From contig NZ_JAPQNT010000002.1 of the NCBI RefSeq assembly GCF_028867965.1, positions 62,001-126,000 of the forward strand: a DNA stretch of 64,000 bases, written 5' to 3'. Each line of letters starts with the position of its first letter. Position 1 is the stretch's first letter. Of this stretch, positions 25,668 through 35,136 are shown in pieces. A program made the translations under genes and the position numbers. This stretch comes from Flavobacterium sp. SUN046 (GTDB taxonomy: Bacteria; Bacteroidota; Bacteroidia; Flavobacteriales; Flavobacteriaceae). The notes beneath the pieces were generated by a model. It ran no database searches and had not been told where the DNA came from. It worked only from the letters and a program-made list of their open reading frames with translations.

Positions 25668-28600
25668 TTATCGTTTTAAACTAAAATGTCCTTTAGCGCT
25701 TCTTCCATCTTCAAACTGAATATTGTACCAATAGTCATCAGCAGGAGCAAGGTTTCCGTTAAAAGTTCCATCCCAACCTTGTCCTAATGCTGAAATTTGT
25801 TTAATTAGTTTTCCAAATCTATCAAATATTCGTATCACAGAATTTGGATAAAAGGTTGAATTTACACCTTTAATATTCCAAGTGTCATTAAATCCATCGC
25901 CATTAGGAGTGAAATATTGAGGCACTCCAAGAACAGATATTTCTTGTTCGGCAATTCCGCAGCCGTTCAAATCTTTAATGTAAACCGTGTGAATTCCCAT
26001 TGGAACATTAGTGAATATATTAGAAGTTTGATAAGGGCCATAAGCTTCTTGAATGCTGTAAACATAATCTCCATTTCCAGAAACTATAATTTCTACACTG
26101 TTACTATCGGCTAAATCTATAACATTAATACTATCAATTGATGCTATGACAGAACTTGTAACTTCAATAGTTCTTGTTTTCGGACATCCTAAATTGGTTG
26201 TTACTACTACTGAATAGGTTCCGCCAAGGCTAACTGTTAAAGAATAATTAGTTGCACCTGGAAGTATAGTTCCGTTTAAAAACCATTGATAAGTGTAATC
26301 AGTTGTAGGTGTTCCGTTAAGTACTCCAGCATTAATTGTAACTGTAAATGTTGGTAAATTTGTACAAACTAACTCATTAGCCCAACCATTTTGATTCAAA
26401 TCAATATTTGGAATTGGATTTACAACAAAATTTAAAGTAGCAGTTGCAGGACAACTTGTGTTTAATGGGTTAGTAATTGTTACCAATACGTTTTGTGTTG
26501 CTGTAGCAAATGTTGGTGGTAAACTATTTACAACAGTTCCATCTTGTAATGTGTAAGTTAACAACATACCGGTTTGTGAACCCAGAATTGTTGAATCAAA
26601 TGCCGCAGTATTAAAAGGATAAATTCCGTCTTGATTGGCTGGATCATTTTCATCATCACATTGTGTTAATCCTGTTGGAATTGCATTTATGAACGGTAAT
26701 TTATCAACTATAAATTGAATATTTTCTTCATCATAACATGGCCCATCAGAAGCTGCTGTAACATTATTAGTTACTCTAACCGTTATAGTTTGAGCAGTAT
26801 TTACGGTAAATGTTGGTGTTGCAGTAATAAGATTTCCTGAACTATCATAATAGGTAACCGTTTTGTTAGTTTGACCGTTTAAGACAGTTGCTTCTAATGC
26901 TGAAGTGTTAAAAGTGTAAGTGCCATCTTGATCATCATCACAATGTCTTAATGTATTTGTTGCATTTACAGCATTAGCTACAGGTAGAGCTTCAACTGTT
27001 AAAGTTACAAACGGTCCTAAACCATAACAACCATTATCTTGATTACTATCAACTCTAACATAAATATCTTGTTGGTTGATGATTGTATTTCTATAACTTG
27101 CAGGATTTGTTATTTCGTTAATTTCTGATAGAGCATCATTTTCAGTTGGATAAAATTTTATAGTATAATTAGAACTTGGTGGCGGAAGTAACAATTCAAT
27201 ATCATTTTTTACTTCATCAAATTTAAAAACCGAAGTTCCATCAGTATCAGTAGAAACACCTGTAATTGCATCATCACATTTAGTTCGGTATTTGTGAAAA
27301 GTAGCAGAATTTATTTGAGTTACTGAAACTAATAAGTTGATTGTTGCTACTCTATAGCATCCATTTATATTTTCAACTCGAGCATAAACTGCTTGATTGA
27401 ACGGAGTGGTGTTAGTGTATGCAACTGGATTTGTAATTAAAAAATTGACATCTGCACTATTTGCAGCGGCTGAATTTAGGTAATAAGTAAAGGTTTCAGA
27501 AGCATAATTTGCAGAAATAAATGAATTTTTTTCAGTTAAATTAAATATTGAATATCCATCGGTATTGTCATCACATTGTTTTAATGTAATTGGCGTTGTA
27601 ATAACCGGTAAGGCATATATTGTAAGTGTTGCCGCATTGGAATACATCCCACAAGAATTTCCGTTTTTATTTAAAAATACTCGGTATTTATAACTCGTCA
27701 TTGTTGGAGATACATTTGAAACCGTTAATGAAACCGTTGTTGCTCCAGAATAAGTTGCATTATTTGTAATATTGGTCCAAGTAATAGCATTATCCGTAGA
27801 AAGTTGCCATTGATAGCTGTTTACAGTGTTGGAATTAAGTGTAAAAGTCCAATTTTGTGCTTCACATACAGCTTTGTCTGCAGGTTGTGTTGTTATTGTA
27901 ATTGGTGCTGAAGTAATGTAATTAGGATTCGGAATTGTATAACCACCACTTCCGGTAACAGTTCCAGTTGTTGGATTTGTATTTGGTGGCGCATTAGTTC
28001 CTAGTACTCCATCGTTGTTGGAATCAGCAAAACCAGCTTCGATAACATCATTACATCCATCGCTATCACTTTCTAAATCAATATAATTGTATAAAGTATC
28101 GCTATCAGTATTTGAAATTGTATAATTTAAAACGCCACTATCTGGAGTCGTTTCTAATGAATTACTTAATCCGTTAGCACCAAAATTATTTCCGTCAATA
28201 ACGCCATTCAAATTGGCATCAGTTGCACCAGAACCAGATTCATTCAGGTCATAAATTCCATCATTATCAGAGTCTAAATCAAGGTAATCTGGTACCGAAT
28301 CTCCATCTGAGTTTACTGGTGTTAATCCTGTTCCGAATGCATCATCAATTCCGTCATTATTTGCATCTGTATTTGAAACAGCAATAGGAGTTGCGCCTTG
28401 TACTTCAATAGCATCAGTAATTCCATCATTATCGCTGTCATAATCTGATTTATCTGGAATTCCATCGCCATCAGAATCTTTAGAAACACATGTTGCAATA
28501 AATTTCATAGTTGATTTATTGTCAAGTGTATCCGATAAATTTTTATGTTTAAAACTAATAGTACCAGAATTATTTGTTAAAAATTTGAAAGTTCCTGTTC

Positions 28601-30758
28601 CAGCAGCTAATGGTGTTGTGCTGTTTACTCTAAAACGTATTTCAAACGATGAGTATTCAGTAACGCCACTTTCGTAAAATCCGTCATAATTGGTATCGAT
28701 TAGTAATTGATCGTTTGGATTCAATACTGTTATTGTTTTATTTACAGGTGCATTAACAATATATTCAGCATTGGCATTCAATAAATCATTTGAATTTGCT
28801 GTGGTTACATATTCTAAACTTATTGCCATTGGTTGTGCAAAAGTTAAGGTATATTTTACCCAATTTGCTTTTCCTGCTGGAACGCTTGTTACAAAACTTC
28901 CATCGGCATTGCCGACAACAGGAGTTGGACTTGAAGCTGTAGAAGTTGTGACTGCACCGCTATAAGTATTAGAATAAGTTCCAACACTCACTGTTCCTGA
29001 ATTCAAATTGGCTAATGAAATAACTTGATTGCCATAAGATTCGCTACAATTAGTAACTCCGTCGTTATCATTATCTAAATCATTGTTGTCGTTAACTGTA
29101 TCATTGTCAGCATCTTCAGCGCAAGTACTTACTGGTATTTCATCAGAAAATAAATCTATACTACAAGCACTAAGTGTTGCTTTTACTTGATAATATCCTG
29201 GTAGTGTTGGATTAATAGAACTTGTATTGGCGCCAGGACCAGTATAAATAGCACCATTAAAATACCACTGGAAAAGATCAAAACCTGTTAAGGTATTCAC
29301 GTTTAATTCAATATTAGGAATACAGTTTGATTGAGTTGCCACAATTGGTTGAAAAGTTATTTCAGGTTTAAACGTAAATCCTGAATAATAACCACCAAAA
29401 GTTGCCGCGCCATCACTACCATAAGCAGCAAGATACAATTGAGAGGATGAAAATACAGAAACATTTCCAGATAATCCTGTCAAAATATAACATTCATAAC
29501 CAGGATTTCCAGTAACTGCAGTTGGTCCTTGCACATTTATTGATGCAGGTAATGTAGCTAGTGTATAAGAAATTGAATTTATTATAAAATTTAAAGTCGA
29601 ACCTGTTTCCGTAGTTAGTGTTGCTCTTCCAGTAAATTGTCTTGTGCCGATGAAATCTATAAACGGAATATTATCAATGACTTTAGGAGTTTGACAACTT
29701 AATGGCGGTACAAAAAACATTTCTTGATTGGCTTGATCTGGTCTTGAATCGTCACCAACACTTTGATAGGCAAATATATTTTTACTAGAATGCACATACA
29801 TATTTCCTAATGCACTATAGTCGTTTCCGGTTAAATTAACATATTGTCCAGCATTTAACGTGTAACTTGCTGTTGTAGCGCCGTTCAAAAAAATATCGGT
29901 ATTGTCTTGATGCGCAATTAATAATACTCTTTCAACATTGGGTAATCCAGTACTTTTTATAAAAATATAATCGGTTCCAGTTCTTTCGGCAGATACTATT
30001 TGGTCGAAACCTAAATCTAAATTTCCCATTTCTCCATTAGTTCCTCCAAACGAACCACAATTTACTGCGATAGGTTTATCAGATGAGATGAGCGCTCCAA
30101 TTAAAGCATCACGGTTTGCAGCAGTTGGACCCGAAACAGCTATTACATAACTTTCTCCACTATTTAAAGTGATACTTGCTGGTGTATTTCCTGCGGCAGC
30201 ATTGTTTACTAAAACGGCTCCGGTTTTAATATTACTAAAATTAACGGTAGTATTATTTTCTGTTGCCAGTATTGATGCAAATGTGTAATGTCTATCAGTA
30301 TAACTCGGTATTAACATATCTGTAAAACCACCAATTCTAAAATTAGTACCTAATGCAGCCAAGCCTTTAGAAACAATTTCACTTGATTGATTTCCTGTTT
30401 GATCAATAACTCTAACCGTAACATAAACGACATCGGCAGCTTCTACAATGTAGCCACGATTAGATTGTATCTGACTAACAGCTGTAGTTTCAACTACTAA
30501 TTGTCCCGGATTAGCTCCTGTTGAGATATCATAAACATAAGGAACATCTCTTGTTACTGTACCAGAAATTGTTGCGCCTCCAATTTCATTAATTGTAAAA
30601 CTTACTGGTGAAGTACTTGGGGTTGAAATATAAATAAATTGTGGCCCTGCAGGAACATTATTTGATGCAGACAATGGCGGAATATAATGTGTCTTACTAA
30701 ACTGTGAAAAACACTGAAATGTGGTAATAAGTAATAATAAAAGTAATCTCTTTTTCAT
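25668..30758 (-). CDS. Giant T9SS type B surface protein with IgGFc-binding-like and TSP3 regions
   Basis: The 1696-residue protein has a signal peptide (1-18) and an IgGFc-binding-protein-like N region (about 20-480). Thrombospondin type 3-like Asp-rich calcium repeats follow at about 544-573 and 756-922 (Asp-Ser-Asp-Gly-Asp-Gly-Ile-Pro-Asp). An Ig-like domain lies near 945-1045. Four or more modules each begin with a Cys-Asp-Asp motif followed by Asp-Gly and Phe-Asn (about 1050-1450). The C-terminal gliding-motility-type sorting domain (about 1609-1696) has Tyr-Phe-Thr-Pro-Asn-Gly-Asp-Gly-Phe-Asn-Asp. It should be secreted by T9SS and held on the surface, perhaps as an adhesin. The next gene upstream shares the last two regions. 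Confidence 0.88.
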   Translation of the reverse strand: MKKRLLLLLLITTFQCFSQFSKTHYIPPLSASNNVPAGPQFIYISTPSTSPVSFTINEIGGATISGTVTRDVPYVYDISTGANPGQLVVETTAVSQIQSNRGYIVEAADVVYVTVRVIDQTGNQSSEIVSKGLAALGTNFRIGGFTDMLIPSYTDRHYTFASILATENNTTVNFSNIKTGAVLVNNAAAGNTPASITLNSGESYVIAVSGPTAANRDALIGALISSDKPIAVNCGSFGGTNGEMGNLDLGFDQIVSAERTGTDYIFIKSTGLPNVERVLLIAHQDNTDIFLNGATTASYTLNAGQYVNLTGNDYSALGNMYVHSSKNIFAYQSVGDDSRPDQANQEMFFVPPLSCQTPKVIDNIPFIDFIGTRQFTGRATLTTETGSTLNFIINSISYTLATLPASINVQGPTAVTGNPGYECYILTGLSGNVSVFSSSQLYLAAYGSDGAATFGGYYSGFTFKPEITFQPIVATQSNCIPNIELNVNTLTGFDLFQWYFNGAIYTGPGANTSSINPTLPGYYQVKATLSACSIDLFSDEIPVSTCAEDADNDTVNDNNDLDNDNDGVTNCSESYGNQVISLANLNSGTVSVGTYSNTYSGAVTTSTASSPTPVVGNADGSFVTSVPAGKANWVKYTLTFAQPMAISLEYVTTANSNDLLNANAEYIVNAPVNKTITVLNPNDQLLIDTNYDGFYESGVTEYSSFEIRFRVNSTTPLAAGTGTFKFLTNNSGTISFKHKNLSDTLDNKSTMKFIATCVSKDSDGDGIPDKSDYDSDNDGITDAIEVQGATPIAVSNTDANNDGIDDAFGTGLTPVNSDGDSVPDYLDLDSDNDGIYDLNESGSGATDANLNGVIDGNNFGANGLSNSLETTPDSGVLNYTISNTDSDTLYNYIDLESDSDGCNDVIEAGFADSNNDGVLGTNAPPNTNPTTGTVTGSGGYTIPNPNYITSAPITITTQPADKAVCEAQNWTFTLNSNTVNSYQWQLSTDNAITWTNITNNATYSGATTVSLTVSNVSPTMTSYKYRVFLNKNGNSCGMYSNAATLTIYALPVITTPITLKQCDDNTDGYSIFNLTEKNSFISANYASETFTYYLNSAAANSADVNFLITNPVAYTNTTPFNQAVYARVENINGCYRVATINLLVSVTQINSATFHKYRTKCDDAITGVSTDTDGTSVFKFDEVKNDIELLLPPPSSNYTIKFYPTENDALSEINEITNPASYRNTIINQQDIYVRVDSNQDNGCYGLGPFVTLTVEALPVANAVNATNTLRHCDDDQDGTYTFNTSALEATVLNGQTNKTVTYYDSSGNLITATPTFTVNTAQTITVRVTNNVTAASDGPCYDEENIQFIVDKLPFINAIPTGLTQCDDENDPANQDGIYPFNTAAFDSTILGSQTGMLLTYTLQDGTVVNSLPPTFATATQNVLVTITNPLNTSCPATATLNFVVNPIPNIDLNQNGWANELVCTNLPTFTVTINAGVLNGTPTTDYTYQWFLNGTILPGATNYSLTVSLGGTYSVVVTTNLGCPKTRTIEVTSSVIASIDSINVIDLADSNSVEIIVSGNGDYVYSIQEAYGPYQTSNIFTNVPMGIHTVYIKDLNGCGIAEQEISVLGVPQYFTPNGDGFNDTWNIKGVNSTFYPNSVIRIFDRFGKLIKQISALGQGWDGTFNGNLAPADDYWYNIQFEDGRSAKGHFSLKR

Positions 30759-30782
30759 TTGATAAAAGTAACAATTTTTTAA

Positions 30783-33077
30783 TTATCTTTTCAAAGCAAA
30801 ATGTCCTTTAACATTTGATCGGTTTTGAAATTGAATTGTAAACCAATAGTCAGACGATAAAAGTTTGGTTTGGTTTAATGTGCCATCCCAACCTTTTTCA
30901 TTTTGTTTGAAACTATAAATTAGTTTTCCATATTGATCAAAAATGGTTACTCTTGCATCAGGAAAATAAGATAGATTTTTAATATTCCACACATCATTTA
31001 TTCCATCATCATTTGGCGTGAAATATTTTGGATAATTTAAAACTACTGTTGTGGTTTGAATTGTTCCACAGCCATTTTTATCTCTTATAAATAATGTGTA
31101 TTCATCTGGAAATACATTTGTAAAGTAAGAACCACTTTGATAATTTATTCCATTTAATGAATATTCATAAACTCCATTTCCTGTAACATTAATTTGAATT
31201 GAATTCAAATCATCTGAAAAATCGGTAACAATAACTTCAATTAATTCAGCTATTTCTGATTCTAAAACTGTAAATGTTTTGGTAACACTACAACCATCAG
31301 AATTAGTAATTAATACACTATAGGTGCCAGCAGTTGTAACTATTATAGTATTAGAAATAGCTCCGGTTGACCATAAATAATTAGAATAATTTGGATTAGC
31401 TACTAAAGTAAGATTACTGTTTTTACAAACATAAAGTGTTTCATCTTCGATAGTTGTTGTATCAAATGTTTTTACGTAAATTGTTACTGGAACTATAGCA
31501 TAACAATCGGCACCATTAACAATTCGTGCATAGATTAGTTGTTGGTAAGCTGTTGTATTTGTAAAATTAGTAGGTAAAGAATTCGTTTGAATTACAGCAT
31601 CAGAAATTGTTGTATAATACTCAACAATTAGACCTGATGGCAATCCTAATAGAAGTTGTGGCGTAATTGTTGTGTTCAATTCTAAAGTTGTAATTCCGTC
31701 TTGAGTTCCAATAGTATCACAAGTTGAATAATTTTGAGCAGTTACAGTAGTATTAGAAATCACTAAAGAAACGGTAGCATAATTCGTGCAGCTATATTCA
31801 CTTGTAACTCTAGCATAAACCTGATTGGTTGTTGCATTTGAAAAATTAGTCGGATTGGTTATTGCATTTATTTGATTTTGAGCATCATATAAACTTTTAT
31901 AATAAACAGGAATACTCAATACATTGCTTCCGCCAGTAATTATTGCATCTACTTTAGTTAGATTAAAAAACGAAATTCCATCATTATTATCGTCACATTG
32001 CACTAAAGTTGTGTTATTTAAGATAGGTAATGGGCTGTATTCTATAACAATTTGTCCGGATGCACCACAGATAGTCCCGATTGGAGTAACTTCAACTTTG
32101 TATGTTCCGGCAGTTGTAACTAAGTAAGTTGGGTTAATTTCTCCCAGAATTGCTACTCCGTCTTTATACCATTGATAACTGTTATTTCCTGCTAAAGTTC
32201 CGTCTAAAGTTAGGGTTTCTGTTCCACAAAGCGGATTATTAGTTGCCAATAATCTATCGGTTCCAATGTTTAATCCAATATTAAAACTATTTGCTCCAAG
32301 AAAAATTGCTGAATCGTATTGCGGATTAGTTTCGTCGGCAATAACCAACTTAATGTGATAAGTAATTCCCGGAACAACATCACCTTTGGCAGTCATAACA
32401 ACCGTTTGACCATTAAAATTTGTAGGCGTTACAAGGCTGTTGTAGCTTCCAAAGTAATTTTCATTTTGCGCAATACACGAACCCGAAATGTTTGGATGAA
32501 CTGTAGTAACTTTTACTGGAATTGCAGTATTCGGAATCACTGCTAAATTTTGATACGGATCAGTACTTCCTGCAACTTTTAGTAAAAATGCAAATCCATC
32601 AGAGTAACTACAAGGTGCATTTCCGTGGTATTCTTCTGATGAAAAAATATAATCAAAACTTATTTTAGTTGTTAATGGTACAAAATCAAATTCTAAAAGT
32701 GTTGCATTAGAGATATTCGGAATATTTAATGCTTGAGATAAATCGGAATCGCCTAACCAATTTGGAGCACTATCACTTAAAATACTTCCGTTTGGACCTA
32801 CAACATAATTTGCTCTGCAAGTGCTTAATACAACTCCGTTAGCTAAAGGAAATCCGCTTGTGCCAGCATCAAAAAAACCGTAACTTTTTTCGCCAGTTGC
32901 AAAATTTCCGCCACTAGCACTAAAGTTAGATACATTGGCACACGGACTATTAACTAAAATATCTTGAACTAATTGTTGCGCCGTGTAAGTATCATTTACA
33001 GAAAGATATTGCGCAAAGCTAATTGTAGTTGCTCCTAAAAAAAGAATAAAAATAAGTATAAATTTAATCCGCTTCAT
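30783..33077 (-). CDS. T9SS type B surface protein with choice-of-anchor L domain
   Basis: The 764-residue protein has a signal peptide (1-22) and a choice-of-anchor L domain (about 25-260, with Phe-Asp-Tyr-Ile-Phe-Ser-Ser-Glu-Glu-Tyr and Ser-Asp-Gly-Phe-Ala-Phe-Leu). An Ig-like domain follows (about 275-350). One Cys-Asp-Asp-Asn-Asn-Asp-Gly module like those of the downstream protein is near 360, and there is a further Ig-like stretch. The T9SS type B sorting domain (about 680-764) has Tyr-Phe-Thr-Pro-Asn-Asp-Asp-Gly-Ile-Asn-Asp. It is 24 bases before the 1696-residue gene and both end in Gly-His-Phe-x-Leu-Lys-Arg, so they form a related, probably cotranscribed surface pair. Confidence 0.88.
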   Translation of the reverse strand: MKRIKFILIFILFLGATTISFAQYLSVNDTYTAQQLVQDILVNSPCANVSNFSASGGNFATGEKSYGFFDAGTSGFPLANGVVLSTCRANYVVGPNGSILSDSAPNWLGDSDLSQALNIPNISNATLLEFDFVPLTTKISFDYIFSSEEYHGNAPCSYSDGFAFLLKVAGSTDPYQNLAVIPNTAIPVKVTTVHPNISGSCIAQNENYFGSYNSLVTPTNFNGQTVVMTAKGDVVPGITYHIKLVIADETNPQYDSAIFLGANSFNIGLNIGTDRLLATNNPLCGTETLTLDGTLAGNNSYQWYKDGVAILGEINPTYLVTTAGTYKVEVTPIGTICGASGQIVIEYSPLPILNNTTLVQCDDNNDGISFFNLTKVDAIITGGSNVLSIPVYYKSLYDAQNQINAITNPTNFSNATTNQVYARVTSEYSCTNYATVSLVISNTTVTAQNYSTCDTIGTQDGITTLELNTTITPQLLLGLPSGLIVEYYTTISDAVIQTNSLPTNFTNTTAYQQLIYARIVNGADCYAIVPVTIYVKTFDTTTIEDETLYVCKNSNLTLVANPNYSNYLWSTGAISNTIIVTTAGTYSVLITNSDGCSVTKTFTVLESEIAELIEVIVTDFSDDLNSIQINVTGNGVYEYSLNGINYQSGSYFTNVFPDEYTLFIRDKNGCGTIQTTTVVLNYPKYFTPNDDGINDVWNIKNLSYFPDARVTIFDQYGKLIYSFKQNEKGWDGTLNQTKLLSSDYWFTIQFQNRSNVKGHFALKR

Positions 33078-33084
33078 TATGCGG

Positions 33085-33092
33085 CAAAGATA
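33085..33092 (-). promoter_or_regulatory. -7 element TATCTTTG giving a nearly leaderless mRNA
   Basis: On the minus strand TATCTTTG ends only 7 bases before the ATG at 33077. Transcription should start at or just before the start codon. The element lies at the very end of the ABC permease gene, so the surface-protein pair can be transcribed apart from the exporter. Confidence 0.6.
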
Positions 33093-33932
33093 CTATAAAT
33101 CTCTTTTTTTCAACAAAAAGTAAGAAGAATAAATGAATATTGCTGTCCAAGTTAGTACTATTAAAATTGCATACCAATGCACATCATAATCCTTAAGATT
33201 TGCAGCGCCACCAATTGTTGTTTCTATATTCTTAATTACAGATAGTTTTGTGAAAGGTTCAACAATTAAATTACTCATTGATTCTAAGGGTAAAAATCGA
33301 GTAAAATTTTTGTCATAATCATTGTCAGGAAAAACTTTAAAATTTAAAATTCCAATTATTATACTTTCAACAATGTTCCAAACAAATAGAAAACCTAAAG
33401 CAAAAGCAGATCGTTTAACTAATATTCCTAAAAATAAACAAAAAGAGAAAAATCCAACTAACTTCACAAAATAGGCAAGAAGATAATCCATTTGAGAAAA
33501 GATAATCGATGGCTCATTGTACGATGAAAATATTAGCCCTAAAATTAATGAAAGAAAAAATATGAATAGTGTTGAAAATGCAGCAAAAACAATTACAGTT
33601 AAAAACTTAGATTTGATGAATTCTTTTTTACTCAAACCATCAATAAGATTTTGTTTAAGCGTTCCATAACTGTATTCATTAGCCATCATTGAGACAATTA
33701 CAATAGCTAAAAAGAATTTTAATACTGATGCTATATAGGTGTTGAAATGCCAAATGTATGGAAAATTAAAAATTCCTTGTTCGGCAATATGCAATTTAAA
33801 GCTTCCTATATTAAATTTGATAGAAGCTATTAATGCAATAAATGTTAGCAAAACAAAATAGGTTAGCGATAAAACTCTACTTGCTTTATTTTTCCAAATT
33901 TTTTGTAATTCTATTGAGAGAAGTCGTTTCAT
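33093..33932 (-). CDS. ABC-2 type transporter permease
   Basis: The 279-residue protein has six hydrophobic segments (about 20-38, 65-88, 105-130, 145-165, 172-195, 255-275). It begins Met-Lys-Arg-Leu-Leu-Ser-Ile-Glu-Leu-Gln-Lys-Ile-Trp-Lys-Asn, typical of ABC-2 permeases. The Asn-Glu-Tyr-Ser-Tyr-Gly-Thr-Leu-Lys-Gln-Asn segment near 86-96 is the usual cytoplasmic motif. It forms an exporter with the ATPase encoded 19 bases upstream. Substrate is unknown; such two-gene sets often handle peptides, lipids or antibiotics. Confidence 0.88.
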   Translation of the reverse strand: MKRLLSIELQKIWKNKASRVLSLTYFVLLTFIALIASIKFNIGSFKLHIAEQGIFNFPYIWHFNTYIASVLKFFLAIVIVSMMANEYSYGTLKQNLIDGLSKKEFIKSKFLTVIVFAAFSTLFIFFLSLILGLIFSSYNEPSIIFSQMDYLLAYFVKLVGFFSFCLFLGILVKRSAFALGFLFVWNIVESIIIGILNFKVFPDNDYDKNFTRFLPLESMSNLIVEPFTKLSVIKNIETTIGGAANLKDYDVHWYAILIVLTWTAIFIYSSYFLLKKRDL

Positions 33933-33951
33933 AATGATGTGATGATTGAGA

Positions 33952-34845
33952 TTATTGTCCTGTTAATTGTAAAAATTGTTCTTCTAAACTGTTTTTTCGT
34001 TTTGATAAATGATTCAAATAAATAGATTTATCAGCCAAAAATTTGTTTAAAGTTGCAGGATCAATTTCAGATTTGGAGAAAACCAATATTTTACCTTCTT
34101 CTTGTTTTACTTTTTCAATATTTGGAAATTGTTCTAAAGCTTGAATTAAAGCACTATTATCATTTGAACTAAGTTCGATAAAACCATTATTAGACGACAT
34201 TCCTTCCACAGTTCCAGAATATAAAATTTCACCTTTTCTCAAAACTAAAACATGCGAACATACTTTTTCAACTTCATCTAATAAGTGTGAGGCTAATAAA
34301 ATAGTAGTTCCTTGACTAGCAATTAATCGTATAATATCTCTAATTTGGTGAATTCCTTGCGGATCTAAACCGTTAGTTGGTTCGTCTAAAATCAAAATTT
34401 CAGGATCGTTTAATAAAGCTGATGCTATTGCTAAACGCTGTTTCATTCCGAGTGAAAATGTTCTAAATTTACTGTCTTTGCGTTCGATTAAACCAACAAT
34501 TTCAAGTTTTTCTTGCACTTTACTATAGTTAATGCCTTTAATTTTGCAAACTAATTCAAGATTTTCTTGTGCAGTCATGTATGGATAAAAATTAGGACGT
34601 TCAATAATTGCGCCTACTTTTTTTAGTGCTTCATGAGTTTTTATTGTTCCGCCAAACCAACTGTATTCGCCAGATGTTTTATTAACAACATTCAAAACGA
34701 TTCCTAATGTTGTAGATTTTCCGCTACCATTTGGACCAAGAATGCCGTAAACATTGCCTTTTTGTATTTCGAGTGACACATTTTTTACGGCTTGTAACTT
34801 GCCATAATTTTTATGTAGGTTTTTAATAGAAAGAATTGTCTCCAC
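33952..34845 (-). CDS. ABC transporter ATP-binding protein
   Basis: The 297-residue ATPase has Walker A Gly-Pro-Asn-Gly-Ser-Gly-Lys-Ser-Thr (about 37-45). The signature is Phe-Ser-Leu-Gly-Met-Lys-Gln-Arg (about 129-136), and Walker B is Leu-Ile-Leu-Asp-Glu-Pro-Thr-Asn-Gly-Leu-Asp-Pro (about 151-162). The D loop and switch His (Ala-Ser-His-Leu-Leu-Asp-Glu) are also present. The C-terminal 80 residues match the extension of ABC-2 exporters. It is first in the operon with the permease at 33093. Confidence 0.92.
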   Translation of the reverse strand: METILSIKNLHKNYGKLQAVKNVSLEIQKGNVYGILGPNGSGKSTTLGIVLNVVNKTSGEYSWFGGTIKTHEALKKVGAIIERPNFYPYMTAQENLELVCKIKGINYSKVQEKLEIVGLIERKDSKFRTFSLGMKQRLAIASALLNDPEILILDEPTNGLDPQGIHQIRDIIRLIASQGTTILLASHLLDEVEKVCSHVLVLRKGEILYSGTVEGMSSNNGFIELSSNDNSALIQALEQFPNIEKVKQEEGKILVFSKSEIDPATLNKFLADKSIYLNHLSKRKNSLEEQFLQLTGQ

Positions 34846-34899
34846 AGTTTAAGTTTTTTGGTTTTAATGTAAGACGATACTTATTTAAAAATGTTACTT

Positions 34900-34939
34900 A
34901 AAAAATAAAAAAAATCCCCAACCGCGAGATTGAGGATTT
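34900..34939 (-). terminator. Terminator downstream of tpiA
   Basis: On the minus strand AAATCCTCAA pairs with TTGGGGATTT (one wobble), followed by eight T. It separates the tpiA transcript from the ABC exporter genes. Confidence 0.8.
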
Positions 34940-35039
34940 CAAAGTGTTTAAACTAATGTTATCTGTTAGGTCTGAGGTAATAAAAATGTAATGGACACAA
35001 ATTTTGCAATCAATTAACAGCAATCAATTAGTGTTTTTA

Positions 35040-35096
35040 TGTCAGTCTGAGCCTGTCGAAGACTTTTTGAAGCACTTCGACAGGCTCAGTGTGACA
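35040..35096. repeat. REP-like palindromic element
   Basis: Arms TCTGAGCCTGTCGAAG and CTTCGACAGGCTCAGT, with TGTCA/TGACA outer ends, form a long hairpin with a loop of about 13 bases. I recognise this GC-rich palindrome as common between genes in Bacteroidota. Apart from this and the terminator at 34900, nothing else is seen in 34846-35136. Confidence 0.7.
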
Positions 35097-35136
35097 TTTT
35101 CTTTATATTTATATATAGAAAATGATTGGATCAATA

